Source: Thalassarchaeum sp002495735
GTDB lineage: Archaea > Thermoplasmatota > Poseidoniia > Poseidoniales > Thalassarchaeaceae
NCBI GenBank assembly: GCA_937911265.1
Contig: CALDRG010000015.1
Span: 1 to 41,270 of the forward strand
Direction: 5' to 3'
Length of the DNA stretch: 41,270 nt
Under the pieces are notes generated by a model. That model did no database searches. It saw only the letters and a program-made list of their open reading frames with translations, and was not told the DNA's origin. Positions 17,119-24,438 of the stretch are shown here, in pieces. Within the stretch, counting starts at the first letter, position 1; each line of letters starts with the position of its first letter. The translations under genes and the position numbers were made by a program.

Positions 17119-17994
17119 TTGGATAGCGACCGCGTGATGGTCGCGCTCGGCTACCACGGCGACGCCTTCCACGGCTCCCAGATCCAGCCCGGTATCCGAA
17201 CCGTCGAGGGCGCGCTCATCCAAGCGCTTGAGCGACTGGGCTGGTGGAGAGAGGGCTGCCTAGAGATGTCCAGCCGGACCGACGCTGGAGTCAGCGTCCG
17301 GATGAATCTGGCCCGAATCGATCTCCCTGCCGAGGTCGCCCGCCCCATCGAGGAGACAAATCTTCTGAGGGCAATGAACGACAATCTTCCCATCGGGATG
17401 GTGGTTTGGAGTGCAAGGGGCATACCTGAGAAGACCCGTATCAGGCATTCGACTTCGCGCCACTACCTGTTTCGCACCGAGGTCATGCACGATTGGCCAC
17501 ACGAGGTCGATGCTGAGGTCTTCGCCGAGGCATGCTCTCTGTTTGAGGGGGAGCACGACTTCACCAACATGTGCAGGCTGGAAGAGGAAAAGGATCCGAT
17601 GAGGACAATCGATGAGTGCACTCCGTGGCTCGCCCCCGATGGCAGGGTAATCGGCATCTCGGTGAGGGCCCGCTCCTTCCTTTGGAATCAAGTGCGCAGG
17701 ATGGCCAGTGCAATCTCCGGAGCAGTATCAGGCAGGAACACGCTGGATGAAATCCGAACCGCCCTCGACAGTCCTGAAGATCCTGTCGACCTCGGACGCT
17801 CGCCTTCGGATGGACTCGTCCTATGGTCGATAGAGAACCCGCACTCAGATGGGATGACTAACGGCTTGTTGCCCGAAACAAATTGGTTCTCCGAGCCGCC
17901 GAGTGACATGAGGGGGCACACTAGGTGGCTCGCACTCGCCCGTCTTGAGATGGATACGCTACTGGAGCGGGAGTGGCTGAAGCGGCTCAACTAA
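17119..17994 (+). CDS. truA: tRNA pseudouridine(38-40) synthase
   Basis: Isomerises uridines 38-40 in the tRNA anticodon arm. The 291-residue protein has the N-terminal substrate-binding pattern GYHGDAFHGSQIQPGIRTVEG, the catalytic Asp in SSRTDAGVSV (about 51-60), HDFTNMCR near 150 and the C-terminal RARSFLWNQVRRM block. All are typical of TruA. The TTG at 17119 has a GAGGGG stretch a few bases upstream and gives a complete N-terminus; ATG at 17137 is the alternative. It is the last gene of the plus-strand ABC/TPR run. Its end overlaps the minus-strand ribK by 8 bases. Confidence 0.93.
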   Translation: MDSDRVMVALGYHGDAFHGSQIQPGIRTVEGALIQALERLGWWREGCLEMSSRTDAGVSVRMNLARIDLPAEVARPIEETNLLRAMNDNLPIGMVVWSARGIPEKTRIRHSTSRHYLFRTEVMHDWPHEVDAEVFAEACSLFEGEHDFTNMCRLEEEKDPMRTIDECTPWLAPDGRVIGISVRARSFLWNQVRRMASAISGAVSGRNTLDEIRTALDSPEDPVDLGRSPSDGLVLWSIENPHSDGMTNGLLPETNWFSEPPSDMRGHTRWLALARLEMDTLLEREWLKRLN

Positions 17995-18421
17995 GCCTGA
18001 CGACAATCTCGTCGCCATCCTCGCATGGCAACGCCTCGCGTAGGAACGAGGAAGAAATCACCTCGGCTGTTTGGGTGTGGCGGGTCAGATCTGGGATGAG
18101 GATGGCGCAGGATATCCAATCGCCCCCGTCCCTGCTGATTTCAGCCTTGAACGCGGTCGCCCCTCCGAACGAGCGACCTGACCGCTCGAAACCCTGTATC
18201 CTAATCGGCTCCGCATTCTTGGCACTCTCGCCTTCCTCGAGGCCTGCTAGGACCCTCAGTCCCTTGTAGTTCAGCAGGTTATTTCCATACAGGTCGATGT
18301 TCAGAGTGCCAGGCCAAGCACCTGTGCCCAAAACCCCTTTGAATTGGTTCTGGTAGTGCGGCTGTGCCATGAAGACATGGGCCCTGCCCAACCCACTCGA
18401 CACAATCCCACTCAGATGCAC
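17987..18421 (-). CDS. ribK: CTP-dependent riboflavin kinase (archaeal RibK family)
   Basis: Phosphorylates riboflavin to FMN; the archaeal DUF120 family uses CTP rather than ATP. The 144-residue protein shows the family pattern in order: SGIVSSGLG near the start, then YQNQFKGVLG and WPGTLNIDLYGNNL. The length fits the single-domain form without the DNA-binding extension seen in some RbkR proteins. No ATG is available. GTG at 18421 places HLSGIV at the usual N-terminus and has GAGG 7 bases upstream. The open frame continues 5' of it into pqqB, but that part looks non-coding. The gene lies 44 bases after the PqqB-like gene and is probably in the same transcript. Confidence 0.88.
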   Translation of the reverse strand: MHLSGIVSSGLGRAHVFMAQPHYQNQFKGVLGTGAWPGTLNIDLYGNNLLNYKGLRVLAGLEEGESAKNAEPIRIQGFERSGRSFGGATAFKAEISRDGGDWISCAILIPDLTRHTQTAEVISSSFLREALPCEDGDEIVVRLS

Positions 18422-18465
18422 GGCCCTGCCTCGAGGCGACCACTCATAATATTCCTCATTGTGAA

Positions 18466-19332
18466 TTAGAGAGCAAACTGTTGCCCCTGTGCCGCAACCT
18501 GCCAACCTAGGTCTGACAACTCCTCGGCCTCTGGTCCTGGGCCCAGAAGGGGGTTGGAGTGATTCAGGTGGATGAAGTGTATCTCGGCATCGCCCTCGAC
18601 TTGTTCGCCCAGTCTCGCTAGGGTCTCGGTCACGGTCGGGTGAGGTATCTCGGACATATCGCGACCGGGCAGCTCGCTCGAGTCCCAGAATGAGCCGTCG
18701 AGCAGTGCGATGCTGACTCCGAGGTCCGACAGCCACTGGCGAATTGAGTTAGCGCCGTGTCTGCCAAGAGTCTGAGCCCAGTCGTCATGATCCGGTAGGA
18801 AGAGTGCGGAGCGAGAAGGTCCCCTGATTATCACGGCGTGGGTGTCAGCGTACTCATCCCTGTGTGGGACTGGTACGAACTCCATTTCGAATCCACAGTT
18901 CCCGCTCGGGCCAAATCGCTCCATTGGCACTGCCTCCGTAGAGTCGAATGGCCCCAGCGCCTCTCTCTTAGCCAACTCCTCCAAGACAGATGCACTAGCG
19001 AACAGCGGCAATTCGGAGCACCCCATCACCTCCTTTCCGAACTGCCCTAGTCCGTCTATGTGTCCGAGGTGGATGTGAGTCAGACTGACGCTGTCAGGAC
19101 GTGCAACTCCTTCGGCGCCCATCACCTCTGCCCATAGTCGCATTTGATCGGGCAGAGAACGGCTCGCCTCGATGAGGTGCAGGCTGCCGTCACTTCCGCG
19201 GATTCCGCACGCCACAGGGTGCCGGCGGAGCGAAGGATCACGATGCGCCCCCATACATCGCACGCACGAGCAGCCCGCGTGTGGCACGCCTCCGTCTTGC
19301 GCAATTCCGAGAAGTACCAGAGTCACTCCCAT
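18466..19332 (-). CDS. PqqB-like metallo-beta-lactamase-fold hydrolase
   Basis: A 288-residue MBL-fold protein. It opens with the PqqB-type pattern LGIAQDGGVPHAGCSCVRC at 8-26, where two or three cysteines may bind an extra metal. The metal motif is THIHLGHIDG at 85-94, with Gly at the position held by the motif Asp in classical HxHxDH enzymes. PDHDDW near 197 and HLNHSNP near 266 follow. No other pqq genes are in the window, so PQQ synthesis is not implied; related stand-alone proteins occur without the pathway. ATG 19332 puts the first strand (VTLVLLG) at the N-terminus and is preferred over an upstream start. Divergent from the gene at 19429. Confidence 0.8.
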   Translation of the reverse strand: MGVTLVLLGIAQDGGVPHAGCSCVRCMGAHRDPSLRRHPVACGIRGSDGSLHLIEASRSLPDQMRLWAEVMGAEGVARPDSVSLTHIHLGHIDGLGQFGKEVMGCSELPLFASASVLEELAKREALGPFDSTEAVPMERFGPSGNCGFEMEFVPVPHRDEYADTHAVIIRGPSRSALFLPDHDDWAQTLGRHGANSIRQWLSDLGVSIALLDGSFWDSSELPGRDMSEIPHPTVTETLARLGEQVEGDAEIHFIHLNHSNPLLGPGPEAEELSDLGWQVAAQGQQFAL

Positions 19333-19428
19333 AATTCGCGGTAGCGGTATCAGAAATGAAGCACTCGGATGCCGAAACCGCGTGGGTTGTTCCGATGGAG
19401 CCATGAACCTCACCGATATTTGCGGGGC
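19333..19428. promoter_or_regulatory. Divergent promoter region between the PqqB-like gene and the aminotransferase-family gene
   Basis: This 96-base gap must contain both promoters. CGCGGT near 19337 and ACCGCG near 19376 form a spaced inverted repeat. I see no convincing TATA box for either direction, so this is a positional call only. Confidence 0.3.
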
Positions 19429-20607
19429 ATGGCGGCCGACCTGTCGTGGATGCGCGAGCGCTACGAGCAATTACGCTCTCAGCGCCTCGACTGGGATCCG
19501 CCAGTCCTGCAATCGGCTAGCGAACCGCGTTGCATGGTCGACGGCAGAGAGATGATCTTGCTCTCAGCTAACAACTACCTCAACTTGGCAACTCACCCCA
19601 AGGTTGTCGAAGCAGCCGTGGAAGCCACCCGCAAGTATGGGGCCGGTTCGGGCTCGGTGCGCGCGATAGCCGGAACTCTTGACCTACACCTTGAGGCCGA
19701 GCGAGTATGCGCCCATTTCAAGGAGGTCGAGGCAGCGCTAATCTACTCGGCTGGATACACTGCCAACGTGGGCCTCATCCCCACTCTCGTTCGCGGCTCT
19801 GAGGATGTCATAATCTCAGATGAATTGAATCACGGTTCCATCATCGACGGAGTCAGACTGACCAAGGCATCTAGGGCTGTGTACCAACATAATGACATGG
19901 CCGCGCTTGAACAGGTCCTGAAGGAGCACTCGGGCAGCGAGAGGAAACTAATCATCACCGACGGTGTGTTCAGCATGGACGGTGACATCGCACCGCTGGA
20001 CGAGATTACCGAGCTCGCCGAGCAGCACGACGCTATGGTGTTCGTCGACGACTGCCATGGCGAAGGAGTCCTTGGTGACGGCCGGGGGATAGTCGCGCAC
20101 TTCGGATTGCAGGGACGAGTAACCTTTGAGATCGGCTCTTACTCCAAGGCACTGGGCGTCCAAGGCGGTATTGTCGCAGGCTCGGAAGATGTCCGAAGGC
20201 ACGCGCTCAACCACAGCCGCTCGTGGCTGCTTTCGGGCAGCCAGCCACCAGGAGTGGCTGCCGCACAGAAGGCGGCCATAGAGGTCTTGATGTCCGAGCC
20301 ACAGCACGTTCGCAGGCTATGGAGAAATACCGAATACTTCCGAGGCGAACTCGACTCCTTGGGTTTCGACACGGGCGTGAGTGAGACTCCCATTATCCCG
20401 GTGATGTGCGGAGAGAGCCGATTGGCGCAGGACCTGTCTACTGCATTGAGGAAGGAAGGAGTAATGGTGGGCGCTATTGTTTTCCCTATGGTAGCCCATG
20501 ACAAGGCACGGGTGAGGACACAGATGTCTGCCGGACTTACTCGCGACGATCTGCAGGTGGTTTTGGGTAAGTTCGAAACTTGTGGACAGGAACTCGGATT
20601 GATTTGA
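19429..20607 (+). CDS. kbl: Glycine C-acetyltransferase-like enzyme (alpha-oxoamine synthase family)
   Basis: A 392-residue PLP enzyme that joins an acyl-CoA to an amino acid. Motifs include SANNYLNLATHPKV near 48, the GAGSGSVRAIAGT phosphate and substrate segment, ELNHGSIIDG, the cofactor Asp in VFVDDCHGEG and the Schiff-base Lys in GSYSKALG. The closest recognisable type is 2-amino-3-ketobutyrate CoA ligase, which acts in threonine breakdown to glycine and acetyl-CoA. BioF-like or serine palmitoyltransferase-like activity cannot be excluded by motif. No threonine dehydrogenase is adjacent. ATG 19429 gives the normal N-terminus. It leads a three-gene run with the small membrane protein and thioesterase. 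Confidence 0.85.
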   Translation: MAADLSWMRERYEQLRSQRLDWDPPVLQSASEPRCMVDGREMILLSANNYLNLATHPKVVEAAVEATRKYGAGSGSVRAIAGTLDLHLEAERVCAHFKEVEAALIYSAGYTANVGLIPTLVRGSEDVIISDELNHGSIIDGVRLTKASRAVYQHNDMAALEQVLKEHSGSERKLIITDGVFSMDGDIAPLDEITELAEQHDAMVFVDDCHGEGVLGDGRGIVAHFGLQGRVTFEIGSYSKALGVQGGIVAGSEDVRRHALNHSRSWLLSGSQPPGVAAAQKAAIEVLMSEPQHVRRLWRNTEYFRGELDSLGFDTGVSETPIIPVMCGESRLAQDLSTALRKEGVMVGAIVFPMVAHDKARVRTQMSAGLTRDDLQVVLGKFETCGQELGLI

Positions 20608-20616
20608 GGCGATGAG

Positions 20617-20841
20617 ATGACTACACAGACAACTGAGAATAGGGAAAGACTGCTTGTGGTATGGCTGATTGCCTCAGCTTTCGGCATAATGTTCGCCGTA
20701 CTATCCTGGATGCAGGAATCTGGAATCCTGCCTCCTGCCGATGAACTGGGGGCATGGAAAGGACTGTTCGCCGTGTTTACTGGACTGGTTCTCTATTGGA
20801 TTGTCGCCCGTAATATACCAGGAGGCCCGGGGGATGAGTGA
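20617..20841 (+). CDS. Small two-helix membrane protein
   Basis: A 74-residue protein with hydrophobic segments at about 13-33 and 47-64, separated by a loop containing PPADELGAWKG. I recognise no family. The ATG follows the preceding stop by 9 bases, and its own stop overlaps the start of the thioesterase gene by 8 bases. That tight packing supports a real gene co-expressed with its neighbours. Confidence 0.65.
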   Translation: MTTQTTENRERLLVVWLIASAFGIMFAVLSWMQESGILPPADELGAWKGLFAVFTGLVLYWIVARNIPGGPGDE

Positions 20842-21271
20842 GTTGGGACGCTGGCCAATCAGTTGCGAGATTCCTGTTCAGTGGGGTGAAATGGACGCCC
20901 TCAATCATGTCAACCATACCGTGTTCATCAGGTGGATGGAAACTGCTCGCATGCACTACTTCATCGCCTGTGGATTCACTGACCTGTTCGACTCCGAGGG
21001 AATCGGACCTATTCTCGCCGGGCTCAAAGTGGATTACAACGCCCCGGTCAGGTTCCCAGACACTGTAACCGTCCATACTACTGTTACTCGCATAGGCAAC
21101 GCGTCGTTTGAAATGGAGTACCGAATCACTAGCTCTGCCAAGGGCGACGAAGACGTCGCTACTGGGGCCGTCTCAGGCGTCGTCTTCGACTACAATTCCA
21201 ACTCTAGCACACCGATGCCTGATTTCTTGAGGGCCAGTATTCTACAGCTCGAAGCCACCGGAAGCGACTAG
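20834..21271 (+). CDS. Acyl-CoA thioesterase, YbgC/4HBT hotdog family
   Basis: A 145-residue single hotdog-fold protein expected to hydrolyse acyl-CoA thioesters in the cytoplasm. The family signature is clear: VQWGEMDALNHVNHTVFIRWMETAR at about 13-37, with the catalytic Asp in the GEMDALNHVNH part, followed by VDYNAPVRFPDTVTV. ATG 20834 is chosen because AGGAGG at about 20819 lies just upstream and the protein then starts at the hotdog fold. Its TAG stop shares the CTAG palindrome at 21268-21271 with the TAG stop of the opposite-strand membrane protein gene. Confidence 0.88.
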   Translation: MSELGRWPISCEIPVQWGEMDALNHVNHTVFIRWMETARMHYFIACGFTDLFDSEGIGPILAGLKVDYNAPVRFPDTVTVHTTVTRIGNASFEMEYRITSSAKGDEDVATGAVSGVVFDYNSNSSTPMPDFLRASILQLEATGSD

Positions 21272-22053
21272 AAAGAAGCCTCGACGACTTCCTCAAGATC
21301 CTCATCATCCACTTCCGAAGGTTCGTCCACAGTCCCCTCATCAATCGTCCTGCGCATCCCCTCGAATGGTGCAAGGCCACGATCAAGCCTGTCGAGTATC
21401 CTCCATCGGGGGGCGTACGAGAGGTGGATATAGAGAGGGCCGGGGTAGACGAAGCAGAACCAGCCCACCCAAGTCGCATACTCAGGGACCTCGTTCATCA
21501 TCGAAACGGAGATCACTGCCAAGCCGATGAAAGGGAATGGGAACAGATATCTGCGTCGGTTCTCAAGGCGGATCGGAGGACGTTTTACTACCGAGGCGAG
21601 TATCGAGGAGAAGCCGCCGAGGAAGGCTGTCAGAGCGATTAGAATCAGCGTCTGCAGCCCCCAATTCCTGAGAGTCACCTCCAGTGCCTGCCCCTCGTTG
21701 TTTCCTATGTAGCCGTATGGCAGAAGCAGAGTCAGGCCTATCAAAATCCCGTAGAACCCGCCGACGAAAACCGGATGCGAAACCGTCAGGGGATATCGAA
21801 GAAACATCTGACTGAGCGAGCCGCCCTCGAGCATGTACCTATGCTCAAAATCCAACTCATCGAGCCTGTCACGCCAACCTGACACGACCCTGCCCGCAGA
21901 CGCCCCCGCTATCACCGTTACGGGTGGTTTTCGACGTTTTCTCCTGCGCTGATATCGACTCTCTTGTGCTCTTGCGAGTCCGCGGCCTTTGCTGATTTCA
22001 ATGTCGGAGGAGTTATCATGTGACCCTCTACGTTGGTTGCTGAGGGATAACAT
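21268..22053 (-). CDS. Predicted four-helix membrane protein
   Basis: A membrane protein I do not recognise. It has about four hydrophobic segments (FVGGFYGILIGLTLLLPYG, then LQTLILIALTAFLGGF, YLFPFPFIGLAVISVSMM and a Trp/Tyr-rich last helix) and an acidic C-terminal tail of about 30 residues. The start is uncertain. ATG at 22053 gives 261 residues with a strongly basic stretch (RRRKRRK) but reaches the divergent gltA start. GTG at 21915 gives 215 residues and leaves about 136 bases for promoters. I report the longer form and regard the shorter as at least equally likely. Confidence 0.65.
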   Translation of the reverse strand: MLSLSNQRRGSHDNSSDIEISKGRGLARAQESRYQRRRKRRKPPVTVIAGASAGRVVSGWRDRLDELDFEHRYMLEGGSLSQMFLRYPLTVSHPVFVGGFYGILIGLTLLLPYGYIGNNEGQALEVTLRNWGLQTLILIALTAFLGGFSSILASVVKRPPIRLENRRRYLFPFPFIGLAVISVSMMNEVPEYATWVGWFCFVYPGPLYIHLSYAPRWRILDRLDRGLAPFEGMRRTIDEGTVDEPSEVDDEDLEEVVEASF

Positions 22054-23221
22054 GAGTGACGAGGATACAATCTTCACAATCACCGAAGCCAATCTCGACT
22101 CAGGTCTCAGGGGTGTGCCGGTGGGCACCTGTAGGACCTCATTCGTTGACCCCATAGAGGGAGTCCATTACGTCGGCTACCCTGTGGGCGACCTAGCCAA
22201 TCTCGAAGAGGAGGATGTGATTTACCTCTTGATGCACAAGCACCTTCCCAGTCCGGAGGAGTCCGAGGCCTTCCACGCTGAACTTGCACACAGGGCAGAG
22301 GAAATTCCAACCGGAGCGCTGCGCGTGCTCGAGTCACTGACCCCGGGAAGCGGTCACCCGATGGACTGGCTAGCAATCGGGATTATGTCGCTGGGCGCTG
22401 CTGACACCACTGGAGATGCACGAGACGACTCGATGAACCTCATCGCTAGGATGCCGGAACTGATGGCCCGGATCTTCTTGCTCCGAGGAGGCAAGTCGGA
22501 GGAACTCAGACCACGCAAGCCCGAACTCGGACTGGTCGAGAACTTCGTCCATATGCTGGGGGCCGAGGGCGCCGAGGCCGAGAGGATGGAGCGCATGCTG
22601 CGATTTTTCTTCATACTGCACATGGACCACGGTGGCGGCAATCTCTCGACTTTCTCAGGTAAAGCCGTTGCCAGCGGTCGCGCCTCAATCTACGCTTCTA
22701 TCGCCAGCGCGATGAACGCGTTGTCGGGACCTCTGCACGGACGCGCCAACCAGGCTTGCCTTGAGTTCGTCCAGAGGATAGGAACCTCGGACCCCGGTGA
22801 AATCGAATCCTTCGTGCGCTCGGAGTTGGCTGCCCGCCGACCAATCTACGGTTTCGGTCATGGCGTTCTTCGCGCCGAGGACCCACGGGCTAAACTCTTG
22901 ATAGAACTCGGCGAGGAGATATGCCCCGACGACGAGAACTTCCGGACCGTCACTGCTCTTCGAGAGATTGTACCTCCAATCCTGAAGGAAATACCGAAAA
23001 TCAGCAATCCTTACCCTAACGTCGATCTCGCCAGTGGCAGTTTGCTGAACTCGGTAGGCTTCCATAAGCCGGACTACTACACGACATTCTTCGGCTGGGC
23101 CCGAGTCGCTGGAATCTGCGCGCAGATATTGGATGAGCGAAATGCGCGTGAAGGTCGGGGCACACCGATTTACAGGCCCAAGTACATCCCGCGAAATCAG
23201 CCGCACCAACGACTTGAGTAA
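22052..23221 (+). CDS. gltA: Citrate synthase
   Basis: Condenses oxaloacetate and acetyl-CoA to citrate at the entry to the TCA cycle. The 389-residue protein has the catalytic segments in order: HMDHGGGNLSTF near 190 (first His region), SGPLHGRANQA near 228, PIYGFGHGVLRAEDPRA near 266 (second His and citrate Arg), and VDLASGSLLNSVGF then FFGWARVAGICAQ with the catalytic Asp and Arg. ATG 22052 gives a normal N-terminus; an in-frame ATG at 22001 would add 17 residues and is less likely. It abuts the GDPD gene stop to stop. sucC and sucD of the same cycle lie at 37692-39829. Confidence 0.95.
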   Translation: MSDEDTIFTITEANLDSGLRGVPVGTCRTSFVDPIEGVHYVGYPVGDLANLEEEDVIYLLMHKHLPSPEESEAFHAELAHRAEEIPTGALRVLESLTPGSGHPMDWLAIGIMSLGAADTTGDARDDSMNLIARMPELMARIFLLRGGKSEELRPRKPELGLVENFVHMLGAEGAEAERMERMLRFFFILHMDHGGGNLSTFSGKAVASGRASIYASIASAMNALSGPLHGRANQACLEFVQRIGTSDPGEIESFVRSELAARRPIYGFGHGVLRAEDPRAKLLIELGEEICPDDENFRTVTALREIVPPILKEIPKISNPYPNVDLASGSLLNSVGFHKPDYYTTFFGWARVAGICAQILDERNAREGRGTPIYRPKYIPRNQPHQRLE

Positions 23222-24328
23222 TCAGTCGGTATCCCCTGCTCCACGATGCCCAATCAGTCTCGGACTTCCCCATGGCAGTCCGTTCTCAGCCTCCGCGGCC
23301 CACTTGTCTTCCGATCCTGCCCAGAACATACGGCGACCCTGCTCGGTAATCATCTCCCTCTTTCGATGACTCTCCAATTCGGGCCAAGTGGGAAGGGACT
23401 CTCCCGCTTCCTTGATCAGGTCACCTCGCTCCGAGTCCGTGGCAGCATCAAGGCGTCCACGCCACTCATCGTCGAGCGGTTGGCTGGCAGGTCTCATCCA
23501 GCGTGCATTGCCATCAGGTAGGGAGAAGACACCCGGATCCATATGATCAGAGATGAGCGATATTCCTGCTTCTAGCATCGAAGCCTCTAGTTCAAGCGGC
23601 GCGGGCCAAACATGCAGCCCCATACCTGCTCGAGCCCTGTTGAGCCGCTCGAGGCCTCCTCCACTGATTGCCATCGGTGTTCCGGGATGTGCAAAACGCT
23701 CCCATCCCTGCAGGTACTGGAGGGCCATTGCAATAGTACTCATCCCCTCTTCTCGATGCTCCTTGATCAGACCTGTGACCGTACTGAGCACAAAGCCCGG
23801 GGTTCCGACGAGTCGTTTGATCCGATAACTCCCCCAAGGTCTGAGATAGGGTGACAGACGAGTCACTGGAAATCCGAATCCGACCGACTTGGCGGCAGGT
23901 CCGATTCTCGGGCTAAAGCTGTACACCAGTGCCGACCTATCGGGCAGATCAAACGGGTCAAGACTATCCTCTAGGAGACTCATCATGGCACTCAGATGAG
24001 CATCGACGTCGTCTATCTGCGCTGCTGGATGCGGAACTTTGAACTCGATGTTCGCAGTCTTTCCGCCGGCCTGCCAGGCATCTGTAAATACTCCTTGAGA
24101 GAGTAATTCATCGAATGTCACGGTACCTAGGGAGCGTATTTCGCTGGTACTCATCCTCTCTATACTCCTCTCGATTTTGCTCCCCTCTCCTGGAACCAGC
24201 TCGTCGTGGTAGATCACGAACTCGCCGTCGCTGCTGAGGCGAAGATCGAATTCGATTCCGTCGGCGAACTGCATGCCATGCAGCAGTGCTGCGAGTGAAT
24301 TCTCCTTAGGCTGGTTCCAGGTAGTCAT
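23222..24328 (-). CDS. Glycerophosphodiester phosphodiesterase with C-terminal HRG motif (apparent circular permutation)
   Basis: A 368-residue GDPD-family protein expected to hydrolyse glycerophosphodiesters to glycerol phosphate and an alcohol. The normal motifs run HRG, ENT, ExD, HD, NIEIK, W and TD. Here the chain starts directly at PKENSLAALLHGMQFADG (about 7-24), then has ExD at E26 and D28, HD at 41-42, NIEFK at 93-97, VWPAP near 240 and SDH near 260. About 95 extra residues follow, and the chain ends in LIGHRGAGDTD, so the HRG motif sits at 361-363. Moving this last strand to the front would rebuild a standard GDPD. ATG 24328 has GGAG 7 bases upstream. Abuts gltA, and the HRG codons are in frame with the protein's own stop. 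Confidence 0.85.
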   Translation of the reverse strand: MTTWNQPKENSLAALLHGMQFADGIEFDLRLSSDGEFVIYHDELVPGEGSKIERSIERMSTSEIRSLGTVTFDELLSQGVFTDAWQAGGKTANIEFKVPHPAAQIDDVDAHLSAMMSLLEDSLDPFDLPDRSALVYSFSPRIGPAAKSVGFGFPVTRLSPYLRPWGSYRIKRLVGTPGFVLSTVTGLIKEHREEGMSTIAMALQYLQGWERFAHPGTPMAISGGGLERLNRARAGMGLHVWPAPLELEASMLEAGISLISDHMDPGVFSLPDGNARWMRPASQPLDDEWRGRLDAATDSERGDLIKEAGESLPTWPELESHRKREMITEQGRRMFWAGSEDKWAAEAENGLPWGSPRLIGHRGAGDTD

Positions 24329-24438
24329 GCAAACACTCCACGCGTGCGGTGTCCAGTCCAAGAATGCAATGATGGAATATGTACGCCACCTCCCCAATGC
24401 TCAAACCCTCAGACCTCCAGCGCCGCCTAGGTAGTACC
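24329..24438. promoter_or_regulatory. Divergent promoter region between the GDPD and MFS genes
   Basis: This 110-base gap separates two divergent starts. On the minus strand CATATTCC lies about 50 bases before the GDPD ATG, compatible with a TATA box and a leader carrying the GGAG site. Nothing definite is seen for the plus-strand gene. Confidence 0.3.

Noticed and set aside
18422..18736. Longer N-terminus for ribK reaching into the PqqB-like gene
   Set aside because: The extra residues are Arg/Pro-rich and overlap coding sequence of the upstream gene; family members start close to the SGIVSSGLG segment.
22012..22051. Inverted repeat GTTATC...GATAAC with inner CCCTC/GAGGG before the gltA ATG
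   Set aside because: The two arms share a base, so they cannot both pair fully, and the sequence may be coding if an upstream start is used; too weak to call an operator.
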